Below are positions 1 through 8,966 of a stretch of 64,000 nt of DNA, piece by piece. The notes under the pieces were generated by a model that saw only the letters and a list, made by a program, of their open reading frames with translations, searched no databases and was not told the origin of the DNA. Position 1 is the stretch's first letter; every line of letters starts with the position of its first letter. The position numbers were made by a program, and so were the translations under genes. The DNA comes from Cybelea sp963824595 (GTDB lineage: Bacteria; Vulcanimicrobiota; Vulcanimicrobiia; Vulcanimicrobiales; Vulcanimicrobiaceae): positions 186,001 to 250,000 of the forward strand of contig CAWGPY010000004.1 in NCBI GenBank assembly GCA_963824595.1. Reading direction: 5' to 3'.

Positions 1-1
1 G

Positions 2-928
2 TACGGCTACGTGCCCCACGATGAGTCGAAACCCTATTTCGACATGGCGCACGAGTGGGTTCTGGCCGACCGGATGTTTGCGTCGCAACTGGATGAGAGC
101 TTCGTCGCGCACCAGTACATCATCGCCGCCCAAGCGCAGTCGAGCGTGAACGTCCCGGACTTCTACTGGGGCTGCGCCGGCGGGTATACCGACTCGGTGC
201 CGATGCTGACGCACAAGCGCACTTACGGAAACTCGCAGCGCCCCTGTTTCGACTACCGCACCCTCGGCGACGAGTTCGACGATGCCGGCCTCGAGTGGCG
301 CTTCTATACGAGCAAATACACGAAGCCGTTTAGCGGCCTGTGGTCGGGGTACCAGGCGGTCCGGCACATCTTTCACGGACCGGACTGGAAGAAAGACATC
401 GTCACGCCGCAGACGCGGTTTCTCAAGGACGTGGCCGCCGGACAGCTCGCCACCTTCACGTGGATCACTCCGCAGTGCCCCAACTCCGACCACTTGGCGT
501 GCGGCGGCGGCGGCGGGCCGTCGTGGGTGACGTCGGTCGTGAACGCCGTGGGCGAGAGCAAGTTCTGGAACTCGACCGTGATCTTCGTGCAATGGGATGA
601 CTGGGGCGGGATGTACGACCACGTGCCTCCGCCGTTTCGCGGCTACGACGGCCTCGGATTCCGCGTTCCCTTGCTCGTGATCTCGCCCTACGCCCGGAAG
701 AATTACGTCTCGCACACGCAGTACGAGACGGCGAGCGTCCTTCGCTACGCGGAGGATCTCTTTGGGCTCGAGCAGCTGACGGGGGCCGATGCGCGCGCGA
801 CGTCCCCCGCCGCCGACTGCCTCGATTTCAAGCAGAAGCCGCGGAAGTTCGTGCCGATCGAGGCGCCGCACGGGCCCGAGTTCTTCCTCCGCCAGCCGGC
901 GGACGAGCGCATTCCGGACGAGCAATGA
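2..928 (+). CDS. PF04185 phosphoesterase, copy 1 (5' end outside window)
   Basis: C-terminal 308 residues of a phospholipase C/acid phosphatase-type phosphoesterase (PF04185, AcpA/PLC family). The frame is open to the window edge: residues YGY precede the first possible GTG and align with the middle of the next three genes, so about 135 N-terminal residues, including the lipobox and the ENRSFDN motif, lie upstream. Visible family features are an NSDH motif, WDDWGGMYDHVPPP and a VPLLVISPYA segment. Expected to act outside the cytoplasm on phosphate esters; the substrate is unknown. Its TGA overlaps the next ATG by 4 nt, so it is first seen in a tandem operon of four paralogues. Confidence 0.9.
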   Translation, partial: YGYVPHDESKPYFDMAHEWVLADRMFASQLDESFVAHQYIIAAQAQSSVNVPDFYWGCAGGYTDSVPMLTHKRTYGNSQRPCFDYRTLGDEFDDAGLEWRFYTSKYTKPFSGLWSGYQAVRHIFHGPDWKKDIVTPQTRFLKDVAAGQLATFTWITPQCPNSDHLACGGGGGPSWVTSVVNAVGESKFWNSTVIFVQWDDWGGMYDHVPPPFRGYDGLGFRVPLLVISPYARKNYVSHTQYETASVLRYAEDLFGLEQLTGADARATSPAADCLDFKQKPRKFVPIEAPHGPEFFLRQPADERIPDEQ

Positions 929-2256
929 CCCGCGTCGCGGCGGCCGCTCTGGCGCTCGCCCTCGGCGGCTGCGGCTCGCGCGCCGTTGCCGGACTGCCGT
1001 ACATGCAGCAAGATGCTGCTTTGCGCGCGCTCGCCGGGACGGGGGCCGGAAAGATCTCGCACGTCGTCTTCATCGTGCAGGAGAACCGGAGCTTCGATAA
1101 TCTCTTCCAGGGCTACCCGGGCGCCGACACGGTCGCGAGCGGCAAGAACTCACTTGGAAAGAAAATCGTGCTGCAGCCGGTCAGCCTCGCGACGGTCTAC
1201 GAGATCAACCACTCGGGCCGGGCGATGTTCAACGCCTGCGACGGCCGCGGCGCGCTGCCCGGAACGAAGTGCCGCATGGACGCGTTCGATAAGGAGGGCG
1301 TCTTCGGACAGGCGCCCCCCAATCCCGAATACGTGTACGTTCCACACTCGGAGTCGAAGCCGTACTTCGACATGGCGCGCGAATGGGTGCTGGCCGACCG
1401 GATGTTTACCTCGCAGCTGGACGAGAGCTTCGTCGCGCATCAATACGTCATCGCGGCGCAGGCGCAGTCGAGCGTCGACGTGCCGCTGACGATTTGGGGA
1501 TGCGCCGGCGGCCCGGCCGATACGGTGGCGACCATCAGCAGCGCGCGCGTCTACTCGAAATCGCAGCGCGCCTGCTTCGATTACACCACGCTGGGCGACG
1601 AGCTCGACGCCGCGGGCCTGCCGTGGCGCTTTTACACCAGCGCGTACGCCAAGCCCGGGAGCGGCTACTGGTCGGGATATCAGGCCGTGCGGCACATCTT
1701 TCGCGGCCCGGACTGGGCGAAGGACGTGATCGCGCCGCAGAAGCGCTTCATCTCCGACGTCGCCCGCGGAAAGCTCGCGAGCTTCACCTGGATCACGCCG
1801 CTGTGCAAGAACTCCGACCACGTCGCGTGCGGCGGCGGCTATGGCCCGTCGTGGGTGGCCTCGCTGGTCAACGCCGTGGGCGAGAGCAAGTTCTGGAACA
1901 GCACCGTCATCTTCGTCCAGTGGGACGACTGGGGCGGATTCTACGACCACGTTCCGCCGCCGCATCGCGGCTACGACGGGCTAGGGATTCGGGTGCCGCT
2001 GCTCGTGATCTCGCCGTACGCGCGCAAGAACCGCGTCTCGCACGTGCAGTACGAGACCGCCAGCGTGCTGCGCTTCGCCGAAGATCTCTTCGGCCTCGCC
2101 CGCCTCTCGAAGGCCGACGCCCGCGCGACGTCGCCCGGCGCCGACTGTCTCGACTTCACCCGGAAGCCGCGCAAGTTCGTGCCGATCGAGGCGCCGCAGG
2201 GCCCGGAGTTCTTCCTGGCGCAGCCGGCCGACGAACGGATTCCGGACGAGCAGTGA
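925..2256 (+). CDS. PF04185 lipoprotein phosphoesterase, copy 2
   Basis: Complete 443-residue member of the PLC/acid phosphatase phosphoesterase family. A short signal ends in lipobox LGGC (Cys16), so it should be a lipid-anchored extracytoplasmic protein. ENRSFDN begins at residue 53, within GKISHVVFIVQENRSFDN; NSDH and WDDWGGFYDHVPPP follow in the C-terminal half. Both hallmark Asp/His positions (FDN and YDH) are intact, unlike copies 4 and 5. The start ATG overlaps the previous stop (ATGA), and its own TGA overlaps the GTG of copy 3, indicating translational coupling. The family is certain; phospholipase versus phosphatase activity cannot be told from sequence. Confidence 0.92.
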   Translation: MTRVAAAALALALGGCGSRAVAGLPYMQQDAALRALAGTGAGKISHVVFIVQENRSFDNLFQGYPGADTVASGKNSLGKKIVLQPVSLATVYEINHSGRAMFNACDGRGALPGTKCRMDAFDKEGVFGQAPPNPEYVYVPHSESKPYFDMAREWVLADRMFTSQLDESFVAHQYVIAAQAQSSVDVPLTIWGCAGGPADTVATISSARVYSKSQRACFDYTTLGDELDAAGLPWRFYTSAYAKPGSGYWSGYQAVRHIFRGPDWAKDVIAPQKRFISDVARGKLASFTWITPLCKNSDHVACGGGYGPSWVASLVNAVGESKFWNSTVIFVQWDDWGGFYDHVPPPHRGYDGLGIRVPLLVISPYARKNRVSHVQYETASVLRFAEDLFGLARLSKADARATSPGADCLDFTRKPRKFVPIEAPQGPEFFLAQPADERIPDEQ

Positions 2257-3596
2257 TCCGTCGGGCGACGTTCCTGGCTACAGCGGCGATCGCGGGCTGC
2301 TCGTCCGCCACGCCGGCGCTGCCGTACATGCGCCAAACCGCGGCGCTGCAGGGGCTTGCGTCGACGGGCGCCGGGAAGATCTCGCACGTCGTCTACATCC
2401 TGCAAGAGAATCGCAGCTTCGACAATCTCTTTCAAGGCTACCCGGGTGCCGACACCGTCTCGCACGGGAGAGACTCGCGCGGCCGGATCGTCCGTTTGCG
2501 TCCGGTGCGCCTGCGCGAGCAGATCTTCGTCGACCACACGGCCCAAGCGATGTTCGCAGCGTGCGACGGACGCCGGTTGATGCCGGGCACGGACTGCCGC
2601 ATGGACGGCTTCGACAGGGAGTCGTCGCTGCTCGGGCCCACCGAGCCGCAATACACCTACGTCGCGCATCGCGATTCCAAGCCGTATTTTGCGATGGCGC
2701 ACGAATGGGTGTTGGCCGACCGGATGTTTCAGTCGCAGATTGACGAGAGCTTCGTCGCGCATCAATACGCCATCGCCGCCCAGGCCGCGCTGACCGTCAA
2801 CGTGCCGCCGTTCGAGTGGGGCTGCGGCGGCGGCAAGGACAACTGGATCTGGACGCTGCGCGACGACCGCGATCCCTACGGTCCGAGGGTAAAGCCGTGT
2901 TTCGACTATCGTACCCTCGGCGACGAGCTCGATGCCGCGAACCTCTCGTGGCGCTTCTACGCCAGCGAGTACGGCAGTGGGTCGAGCGGCGGCGGCTCGA
3001 TCTGGTCGAGTTATCGGGCGGTGCGGCACATCCGCTACGGCCCGGATTGGCGTAAGGACGTTATCTCTCCGAACTGGAAGTTCATCACCGACGTTCGCGC
3101 GGGAAAGCTGGCGAATTTTACCTGGATCACGCCGGTCTGCGCCGACTCGGATCACAGCAACTGCGCCGGCGGAGGGTACGGACCGTCGTGGGTCGCGGCC
3201 ATCGTCAACACGGTCGGCCAGAGCCGGTATTGGAACTCGACCGCGATCTTCGTGCAGTGGGACGACTGGGGCGGCATGTACGACCACGTTCCCCCGCCCT
3301 TCGTCGACCTCGACGGCCTGGGATTCCGCGTTCCGCTGCTCGTGATCTCGCCGTACGCCAAGCACGATTACGTGTCGCACAAGCAGTACGAGACGACGAG
3401 CGTGCTGCGCTTCGCCGAGGATCTCTTCGGCCTCGAAACGCTGGCGGCGGCGGATGGGCGCGCCCGCTCGCCGGCGGCGGACTGCTTCGATTTCGCCAAG
3501 CGTCCGCGGCCGTTCGTCAAGATCGACGCCCCGCACGGCCCGAAGTTCTTCATGCATCGCTTCGCCGACGATTACTTCATTCCGGATACCGAATAG
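2253..3596 (+). CDS. PF04185 lipoprotein phosphoesterase, copy 3
   Basis: A 447-residue paralogue. The frame stays open far upstream, but the GTG overlapping the previous TGA is chosen because it begins a lipoprotein signal (MIRRATFLATAAIAGC, Cys16) matching the tandem neighbours. ENRSFDN and WDDWGGMYDHVPPP are present, so the catalytic set looks complete. Differences from copy 2 include a Gly/Ser-rich insertion (GSGSSGGGS) near the middle of the protein, probably a surface loop. Third gene of the rightward tandem operon. Confidence 0.92.
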   Translation: MIRRATFLATAAIAGCSSATPALPYMRQTAALQGLASTGAGKISHVVYILQENRSFDNLFQGYPGADTVSHGRDSRGRIVRLRPVRLREQIFVDHTAQAMFAACDGRRLMPGTDCRMDGFDRESSLLGPTEPQYTYVAHRDSKPYFAMAHEWVLADRMFQSQIDESFVAHQYAIAAQAALTVNVPPFEWGCGGGKDNWIWTLRDDRDPYGPRVKPCFDYRTLGDELDAANLSWRFYASEYGSGSSGGGSIWSSYRAVRHIRYGPDWRKDVISPNWKFITDVRAGKLANFTWITPVCADSDHSNCAGGGYGPSWVAAIVNTVGQSRYWNSTAIFVQWDDWGGMYDHVPPPFVDLDGLGFRVPLLVISPYAKHDYVSHKQYETTSVLRFAEDLFGLETLAAADGRARSPAADCFDFAKRPRPFVKIDAPHGPKFFMHRFADDYFIPDTE

Positions 3597-3609
3597 GAGC
3601 CCCACGACG

Positions 3610-4950
3610 ATGAAAGAGTTTTGCGGTTTGCGCGCTGCGGCCACGGTCCTGGCCCTGGTCGCGGGGTGCGCGCCGGCCTCGCCGCAGCTGCCGTACATGC
3701 GCCAAGGGCTCGCGCTGCACGCGCTCTCGTCGACCGGCGCCGGCAAGATCGAGCACGTGGTCTACATCGTGCAGGAGAACCGCAGCTTCAACGACCTCTT
3801 CGAGGGCTATCCCGGAGCCCACACGGTGTCGAAAGGCAAGACGTCGGATGGGAAGACGATCGAGCTGCGGCCCGTAAGCCTGCGTAAAGTCTACGACATC
3901 GACCACTCCGCGAAGGCGATGTTCGCCGCCTGCAACGGCAAGGGCAGCCTGCCCGGAACGAAGTGCCGGATGAACGGTTTCGACCTCGAGGGCGCGCGCA
4001 GCGGTCCTCCCAACCCGCAGTACGTCTACGTGCCGCACGAAGAGACCAAGCCGTACTGGGACATGGCGCGCGAATGGGTCCTCGTGGACCGGATGTTCCA
4101 GTCGCAAGTGGACGAAAGCTTCGTGGCGCACCAATACATCATCGCGGCCCAGGCGCACTCGAGCGTCAACGTTCCGCCGCTAGGCTGGGGATGCGCCGGC
4201 GAGCCGGGCGACTACGTGCGAACGCTCACGCAGAAGCGCACCTACGGCAAGAAGCAGTTGCCGTGCTTCGACTACACCACGCTCGGCGACGAACTCGATA
4301 CTGCCGGGCTTCCGTGGCGCTTCTACACGAGTCAGTACAACGGGTTCGACATCAGCGGCTTCTGGTCGGCCTATCAGGCCGTGCGGCATATCTTCGAGGG
4401 ACCCGACTGGAAGAAAGACGTGATCGTGCCGCAGACGCAGTTCCTCACCGACGTGGCCGCCGGCAACCTGGCCAGCTTCACGTGGATCACGCCGACCTGC
4501 ACCAACTCCGACCACCCCACGTGCGGCGGCGGCACGGGGCCTTCGTGGGTAACGTCGCTGGTCAACGCGGTCGGCAAGAGCAAGTTTTGGAAGAGCACGG
4601 TCATCTTCGTGCAGTGGGACGACTGGGGCGGCCTCTACGATCCCGAGCCGCCGCCGTTTCGCGATTACGACGGCCTCGGTTTCCGGGTGCCGCTGATCGT
4701 GATCTCGCCCTACGCCAAGAAGAACTACGTGTCGCACGTCCAGCTCGAGACGGCGAGCGTGCTGCGGTTCGCTGAAGATCTCTACGGCCTGCCGCAGCTG
4801 TCGGCGGCCGACGCCCGCGCGACGTCGCCCGCGCTAGACTGCCTGGACTTCACGCAAAGGCCCAGAAAGTTCGTGCCGATCAAGGCGCCCAAAGGTCCGG
4901 ACTTCTTCCTGCACCAGCCGCCGGACTATCGCATACCCGACGACCAGTAA
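3610..4950 (+). CDS. PF04185 lipoprotein phosphoesterase, copy 4 (altered motifs)
   Basis: A 446-residue paralogue and last of the rightward tandem. The ATG at 3610 has an AGGAG ribosome site (3595-3599) 10 nt upstream and starts a lipoprotein signal with LVAGC (Cys20). Two hallmark positions differ from copies 2 and 3: ENRSFND replaces ENRSFDN, and YDPEPPP replaces YDHVPPP. The NSDH and WDDWGG motifs remain. The convergent copy 5 shows the same paired change, so this is probably a functional subtype rather than decay; altered metal binding or substrate is possible. Its stop lies 6 nt from the convergent stop of copy 5. Confidence 0.92.
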   Translation: MKEFCGLRAAATVLALVAGCAPASPQLPYMRQGLALHALSSTGAGKIEHVVYIVQENRSFNDLFEGYPGAHTVSKGKTSDGKTIELRPVSLRKVYDIDHSAKAMFAACNGKGSLPGTKCRMNGFDLEGARSGPPNPQYVYVPHEETKPYWDMAREWVLVDRMFQSQVDESFVAHQYIIAAQAHSSVNVPPLGWGCAGEPGDYVRTLTQKRTYGKKQLPCFDYTTLGDELDTAGLPWRFYTSQYNGFDISGFWSAYQAVRHIFEGPDWKKDVIVPQTQFLTDVAAGNLASFTWITPTCTNSDHPTCGGGTGPSWVTSLVNAVGKSKFWKSTVIFVQWDDWGGLYDPEPPPFRDYDGLGFRVPLIVISPYAKKNYVSHVQLETASVLRFAEDLYGLPQLSAADARATSPALDCLDFTQRPRKFVPIKAPKGPDFFLHQPPDYRIPDDQ

Positions 4951-4956
4951 ACGGCG

Positions 4957-6384
4957 TCAGTAGTCGTCGACGGGTAGGTTCGACGGCTTCTGATGCAAGA
5001 AGTACGCCTTCGAGTACTTCGACGAAACCTGCTGGAACTTACGCGGCGACTGATTGAGATTCAGCATGTCGGCCATGCTCGTGCAGGTGCTGTCGGTCGT
5101 CCCGAGCCGGCCGAGGTTCCAGTTGTCCTCGATGAATCGGATGATGCTGCCGAAGCTGTACACGGTGTGGGAGACCCTGCCGCCCTGGCTTCCGCTGCCG
5201 GTCGGCACGTAGGGCGAGACCACCAGCATCGGAACCCGGAAACCCGGGCCGCCCTGGTTGTCGCGCGGCAGCGGCGGAGCGACGGGATCGTACAAGCCGC
5301 CCCAATCGTCCCACACGATGATGACGACGGTCGAGTTCCAATACGAGCTCTGCCCGATCGCGTTGACCACGTTGGCGATCCACGACGGCCCGGTATCCTT
5401 CGACGCGTACCCGGGATGATCGGAGTTCGCGGCGCTGGGGATCACCCACGACATCGCGGGCAGCGTGTTGTTGGAGATGTCGGTGAAGATCGTCGTCTCG
5501 GGGGACGCGATGTGTCCGTCGGTCCACTCGGACCCGTTGCGGACGGGCCAGATCACGTCGAACGCGTTCCAGAGGGCGCTCGGCGTGTTGTTCTTCCAGA
5601 CCGGCGTGTAGTATTTCCACGTGACGCCCTTGGCGTCGAGCAGGTCGCGGAGCGTCTGATAGCCGCTCGATCCATACGGGAAGTCTTTCGAGCACGGAAA
5701 CGGACCCTGGTTGTAGTGCACGTTGAGGTTCGTGTCGATGGTGCTGGTCGTCGCGCCGGGGTTCGAGTCGCAGCCCCACGCCGCGCTCGTGCTCGGAGGA
5801 TCGATCAAGCTCGTCGTCGGCGTGATGAAGGTGCCGCCGCGAATCAGCTCCTGGTGGGCGGTAAAGCTGTCGCTGCCCTGCGGCTGAAACATGCGATCCG
5901 CGATGCCCCACGTCGAGGCGATGTCCCAGTACGGTACGATCTGCGCCTTTTTGACGTACTGATACGGAGCCTTGCCCTCGGGCTTGCCGGAGACGACGTA
6001 CTTGATCAGGTTGAAGCCGTCCATCTCGCCGTCGTTGTAGCCCACGAGAAACGCCTTGTAGAGATGCGTCACGTTGCCGTGGTCGGTGAGGTTGAACGCG
6101 GTCAGCTTGATCTTTTTCTTCTGGTAGCCGGTGCCGTTCTTTACCAGCTCGTAGCCGTACTTCGAGCTCTTGACGCCCGGAAAACCGGCGAAGAGGTTGT
6201 TGAACGTGCGGTTCTCTTGAACCATCAGCACGACGTGCTGGATGGGGCCGCTCCCCGACCCGTGGTGGTGGCCCGACGACCCGGTCGGCGGCGCCACGAT
6301 GGGGCCGCCGACCCCGCCGCCGCCGCACGCGGCCAAGCTGAGGATCGCCGCGATCGCGTAGGCCGCCGGTGAGACTCGCCGCAT
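4957..6384 (-). CDS. PF04185 lipoprotein phosphoesterase, copy 5 (altered motifs)
   Basis: A 475-residue divergent member of the same family and last gene of the leftward phosphoesterase-PKS-sulfotransferase operon, 14 nt after the sulfotransferase stop. The signal ends in lipobox SLAAC (Cys20), followed by a Gly-rich linker with an HHHGSGSG stretch. Key motifs are ENRTFNN, NSDH and WDDWGGLYDPVAPP, so it lacks both the FDN aspartate and the YDH histidine of the canonical copies. It groups with copy 6 rather than the rightward copies (ENRTF, IPSAANSDHPG-type region, PVDDY/PVDDE C-terminus). An extracytoplasmic phosphoesterase role is inferred from the family. Confidence 0.9.
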   Translation of the reverse strand: MRRVSPAAYAIAAILSLAACGGGGVGGPIVAPPTGSSGHHHGSGSGPIQHVVLMVQENRTFNNLFAGFPGVKSSKYGYELVKNGTGYQKKKIKLTAFNLTDHGNVTHLYKAFLVGYNDGEMDGFNLIKYVVSGKPEGKAPYQYVKKAQIVPYWDIASTWGIADRMFQPQGSDSFTAHQELIRGGTFITPTTSLIDPPSTSAAWGCDSNPGATTSTIDTNLNVHYNQGPFPCSKDFPYGSSGYQTLRDLLDAKGVTWKYYTPVWKNNTPSALWNAFDVIWPVRNGSEWTDGHIASPETTIFTDISNNTLPAMSWVIPSAANSDHPGYASKDTGPSWIANVVNAIGQSSYWNSTVVIIVWDDWGGLYDPVAPPLPRDNQGGPGFRVPMLVVSPYVPTGSGSQGGRVSHTVYSFGSIIRFIEDNWNLGRLGTTDSTCTSMADMLNLNQSPRKFQQVSSKYSKAYFLHQKPSNLPVDDY

Positions 6385-6398
6385 CCGGGACAGAGCCT

Positions 6399-7580
6399 CT
6401 AAACCGAGGTCGCTTCCGGCGGCGCGACGCCGACGCGCTGCGCGATGTCGGCCACGTCGTAGCCGAAGCGCTTCGCGACGCCGTCGGTCGCGCCGACGAT
6501 CGCCCGCATCGTCGGCTCGTCGAACTTCGGCTTGTAGTAGTCCGGGAACGACAGCTTCTCGCCGTACTTCTGACGCGACGCCGCGAAGGGCTGCGGATCG
6601 AGGCTCGCGTGCGCGAGGATGCGGTCGATCGTCGCGAGCGAGTCGCCGCAGAGGTCTTCGTAGCGCACGATGCAGACGCGGCGGGCCAGCTCCGGGTCTT
6701 CGTCCAGCTGGCGTCCCACGAACCCGTAGACGTAGGCCCAGTAGCGGGCGCGCGATTCGGCCCAGCGCCCCTCGTCGAAGAGCGTGCGGATCGCGCGGAG
6801 CTCCTCCGGGTTTCCCACGTTGGCCATCACCTGCCGCGTGCCGAACTCGTGATGCCCCGTGAGCTCGATGATTTCGATCTGACGCGGGTCGTCGCGCTCG
6901 AGCTCGGCCCAGATGCGGTCTTGCTTCGTGAGCGATGCGACGTGGTCGATCGGGTTACGCACGTAGAGCAGGAATCGAGCGTCCGGGAAGATCTTACGCA
7001 GATACTGCATCCGTACGACGCACATGATCGCCTTGCTCACGTAGCGGCTGCGGCCGCGCACGAGCGACAGCTTGCGCAGGTGCTCGTCGTAGAAGCGCTC
7101 GAACGCCGGATTCTTCGTCGAGCCGTCGAGCACGGTGTACTTCGATTCGTCGTGGATGTGGGGGAAGAAGTGCTCCCACAGGATCTCCTCGCCCATCTCG
7201 GCGCTGTCGCGCGTCACCTCGATCCGGTCGCGGTGAATTCGGGGCACGGGCTTGCGCATTGCGTCGACCGGGATGCGCGGGAACACGTTGTTCCACACCC
7301 AGGGCATGTAGGGCATCAGGAAGTCGGCGTATTTGTGCGTCACGACGTCCGGGTGCTCGCTGAGCATCTGGAGCGTGATCGTGGTGCCGGCGCGCGGCAG
7401 ACCGCAGATATAAACCGGGCGGTCGACGCGCTGCTTGGCGAGGCGGCCCGCCAGCATCGCCGACTCCAGGTTGCCGAGGGCGACGAAGAGCGGGGCGGCC
7501 GCGTGTACGCCGCGCACGCTCCAATAGAACGGGGCCGGCACGGAGAATTTCTGCGGTGTCTTAGAATCTGTGGTAGCCAT
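6399..7580 (-). CDS. PAPS-dependent sulfotransferase family protein
   Basis: A 393-residue sulfotransferase-family protein (Sulfotransfer_3-like). The 5'-phosphosulfate-binding loop is GLPRAGTT (residues 60-67), and the 3'-phosphate region appears as RYVSKA (about 179-184) followed by YVRNPIDHVAS (206-216). It should transfer sulfate from PAPS to a hydroxyl of a small molecule or lipid; no signal peptide is seen, so it is cytoplasmic. It lies 6 nt after the type III polyketide synthase and in the same operon, making the polyketide the natural candidate acceptor (inference). The long N-terminal region before the P-loop is predicted partly hydrophobic and may contact membrane substrates. Confidence 0.85.
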   Translation of the reverse strand: MATTDSKTPQKFSVPAPFYWSVRGVHAAAPLFVALGNLESAMLAGRLAKQRVDRPVYICGLPRAGTTITLQMLSEHPDVVTHKYADFLMPYMPWVWNNVFPRIPVDAMRKPVPRIHRDRIEVTRDSAEMGEEILWEHFFPHIHDESKYTVLDGSTKNPAFERFYDEHLRKLSLVRGRSRYVSKAIMCVVRMQYLRKIFPDARFLLYVRNPIDHVASLTKQDRIWAELERDDPRQIEIIELTGHHEFGTRQVMANVGNPEELRAIRTLFDEGRWAESRARYWAYVYGFVGRQLDEDPELARRVCIVRYEDLCGDSLATIDRILAHASLDPQPFAASRQKYGEKLSFPDYYKPKFDEPTMRAIVGATDGVAKRFGYDVADIAQRVGVAPPEATSV

Positions 7581-7586
7581 CGCGGG

Positions 7587-8867
7587 CTAGACTTTCTCGA
7601 AGAGCGCCCCGATAACCGTTAATCCAGGCCCGAACGCCATGCTGAGCACCTTCGACCCTCGCTCGATCTCGGGGGAATCGACGATCAGCTGCCAGATGTG
7701 CGGCGCCGTCGCCGAGGCCATGTTGCCGTGCTCGTAAAGCACCTTGCGGCTGAGCGCGACCGCCGACTCGTCGATGCCGAGCTTGCCGCGGATCTGGTTG
7801 AGGATCGCCGGTCCGCCCGGATGGATCGCGAAGATCATCGAGTCCTTCTCGCGTTCGAAGTCGAGGTCGACCTGCGTGCAGATCGAGCGCACGAAGTCGG
7901 CGATCGAGTCGCGGATCATGAACGGCACGCGCTTCGAGAGCGACATGTCGAACTGCAAGGGTCCGGGGCGCAGGGTCATCTCGGGCAGCGAATCCGGCAG
8001 AATGTGCTCCTCGACGGCGAGCACCTTCAGCCCGCTGCGGCCGGTCTTTACGAACTCGGAGTGCGGATACGCCGTATATTTGATGAAGCCGTCGGCGAAG
8101 AGCGTCGAGGTGATGAAGTTGTCGGCCTCGTCGCCGAGCAGGTCGAAGTGCAGCGATAGGAACTCGGTGTGCACGAGGTCGACGCGACGCTTGCGCGTGG
8201 GGAGCGACACGAACGACGATCCGACCAGTCCCAGCGCGGTGCGGACCGCCGGAAACGCGCCGTAGCAACCCATGTGGTACGAGTGCGTGACGCCGACGCC
8301 GAGCCAGTTCCGGCGCGACAGGAACGTTTGCACCGGACTGGGCGAGACGTAGCCGGAGCAGCTGACGTGCACGATGTCGTCGGGCGGCGCCACGTCGGCG
8401 TCGCGATAGACGCGTTCGAAGACGTCGCACGCGATCTCTTCGAAGAGGTTCATTCGCTCGTCGAGCGTTTCGCCGGTCGGACTGCGGAGGCCGCCGTAGA
8501 GGCGAATCGCCTCGGATTCGCTGCCGGGATCGGGCTCGACGAAACGCGAGTGGAGCACGCTGACCTGTCTGCGCGCGATGTATTCCGACGACGTGCCGTA
8601 ACGCGCCATGCGCTCGCGCAGCGCGCGTCCGGCCTCCTCGCGTTGCGCGGGGTCGGTGATGCCGCGCGCGGCGCATTGCGCGACCGTCATGAAGTGCGCC
8701 TGAATTGTTTTGAGTTCGTCCTGCGCGACGGGCGCCGTGACCTCGATGGTTTCGAAGTCGGCGAGCACGACCGGGACGGCGAGCACCCGAGGCTCGCCGG
8801 CGATGGTTCCGGCGGCGGTTGCCGTGCGCGGCGATGCCGAATTTGAAAGTTTTTCTAAGGTACGCAT
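7587..8867 (-). CDS. Type III polyketide synthase (chalcone/stilbene synthase-like)
   Basis: A 426-residue thiolase-fold enzyme with the full type III PKS triad: Cys201 in YHMGCYGAFPA, His349 in FAIHPGGPAIL and Asn382 in YEHGNMASAT, plus the C-terminal FGPGLT signature. These enzymes extend an acyl-CoA starter with malonyl-CoA and cyclise the chain to a resorcinol, pyrone or phloroglucinol. The bacterial relatives I know best make alkylresorcinols or alkylpyrones from long-chain starters; the starter here is unknown. About 45 residues precede the usual core. The gene begins the PKS-sulfotransferase pair, 99 nt downstream of phosphoesterase copy 6, with an AT-rich palindrome in that gap. Confidence 0.9.
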   Translation of the reverse strand: MRTLEKLSNSASPRTATAAGTIAGEPRVLAVPVVLADFETIEVTAPVAQDELKTIQAHFMTVAQCAARGITDPAQREEAGRALRERMARYGTSSEYIARRQVSVLHSRFVEPDPGSESEAIRLYGGLRSPTGETLDERMNLFEEIACDVFERVYRDADVAPPDDIVHVSCSGYVSPSPVQTFLSRRNWLGVGVTHSYHMGCYGAFPAVRTALGLVGSSFVSLPTRKRRVDLVHTEFLSLHFDLLGDEADNFITSTLFADGFIKYTAYPHSEFVKTGRSGLKVLAVEEHILPDSLPEMTLRPGPLQFDMSLSKRVPFMIRDSIADFVRSICTQVDLDFEREKDSMIFAIHPGGPAILNQIRGKLGIDESAVALSRKVLYEHGNMASATAPHIWQLIVDSPEIERGSKVLSMAFGPGLTVIGALFEKV

Positions 8868-8938
8868 GATCTTGAGTTCCGACTACGTTCGCCGTCTGCT
8901 CCGGCCTTCCATGCGACCGAGCCCAACGAAAAGCAAAC

Positions 8939-8951
8939 GATGATTATCATC
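8939..8951. promoter_or_regulatory. AT-rich palindrome upstream of PKS gene
   Basis: Perfect 13-nt dyad GATGATTATCATC (6-bp arms, one central base) in the 99-nt gap before the PKS start, in otherwise GC-rich DNA. Its core TGATTATCA matches the centre of the classical Fur box. It could be an operator for a metalloregulator or another dimeric repressor. No convincing -35/-10 pair is visible beside it, so the assignment is tentative. Confidence 0.3.
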
Positions 8952-8966
8952 AGTAATCCTGGTCAC

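Noticed and set aside
1383..2252. N-terminal extension of phosphoesterase copy 3 through copy 2
   Set aside because: The extension is a shadow of copy 2; the GTG at 2253 gives a proper lipoprotein signal and stop/start overlap.
4993..6372. 459-codon frame antisense to phosphoesterase copy 5
   Set aside because: Mirror of the phosphoesterase codon pattern (Val/Arg/Asp-rich), no recognisable domain or start signal.
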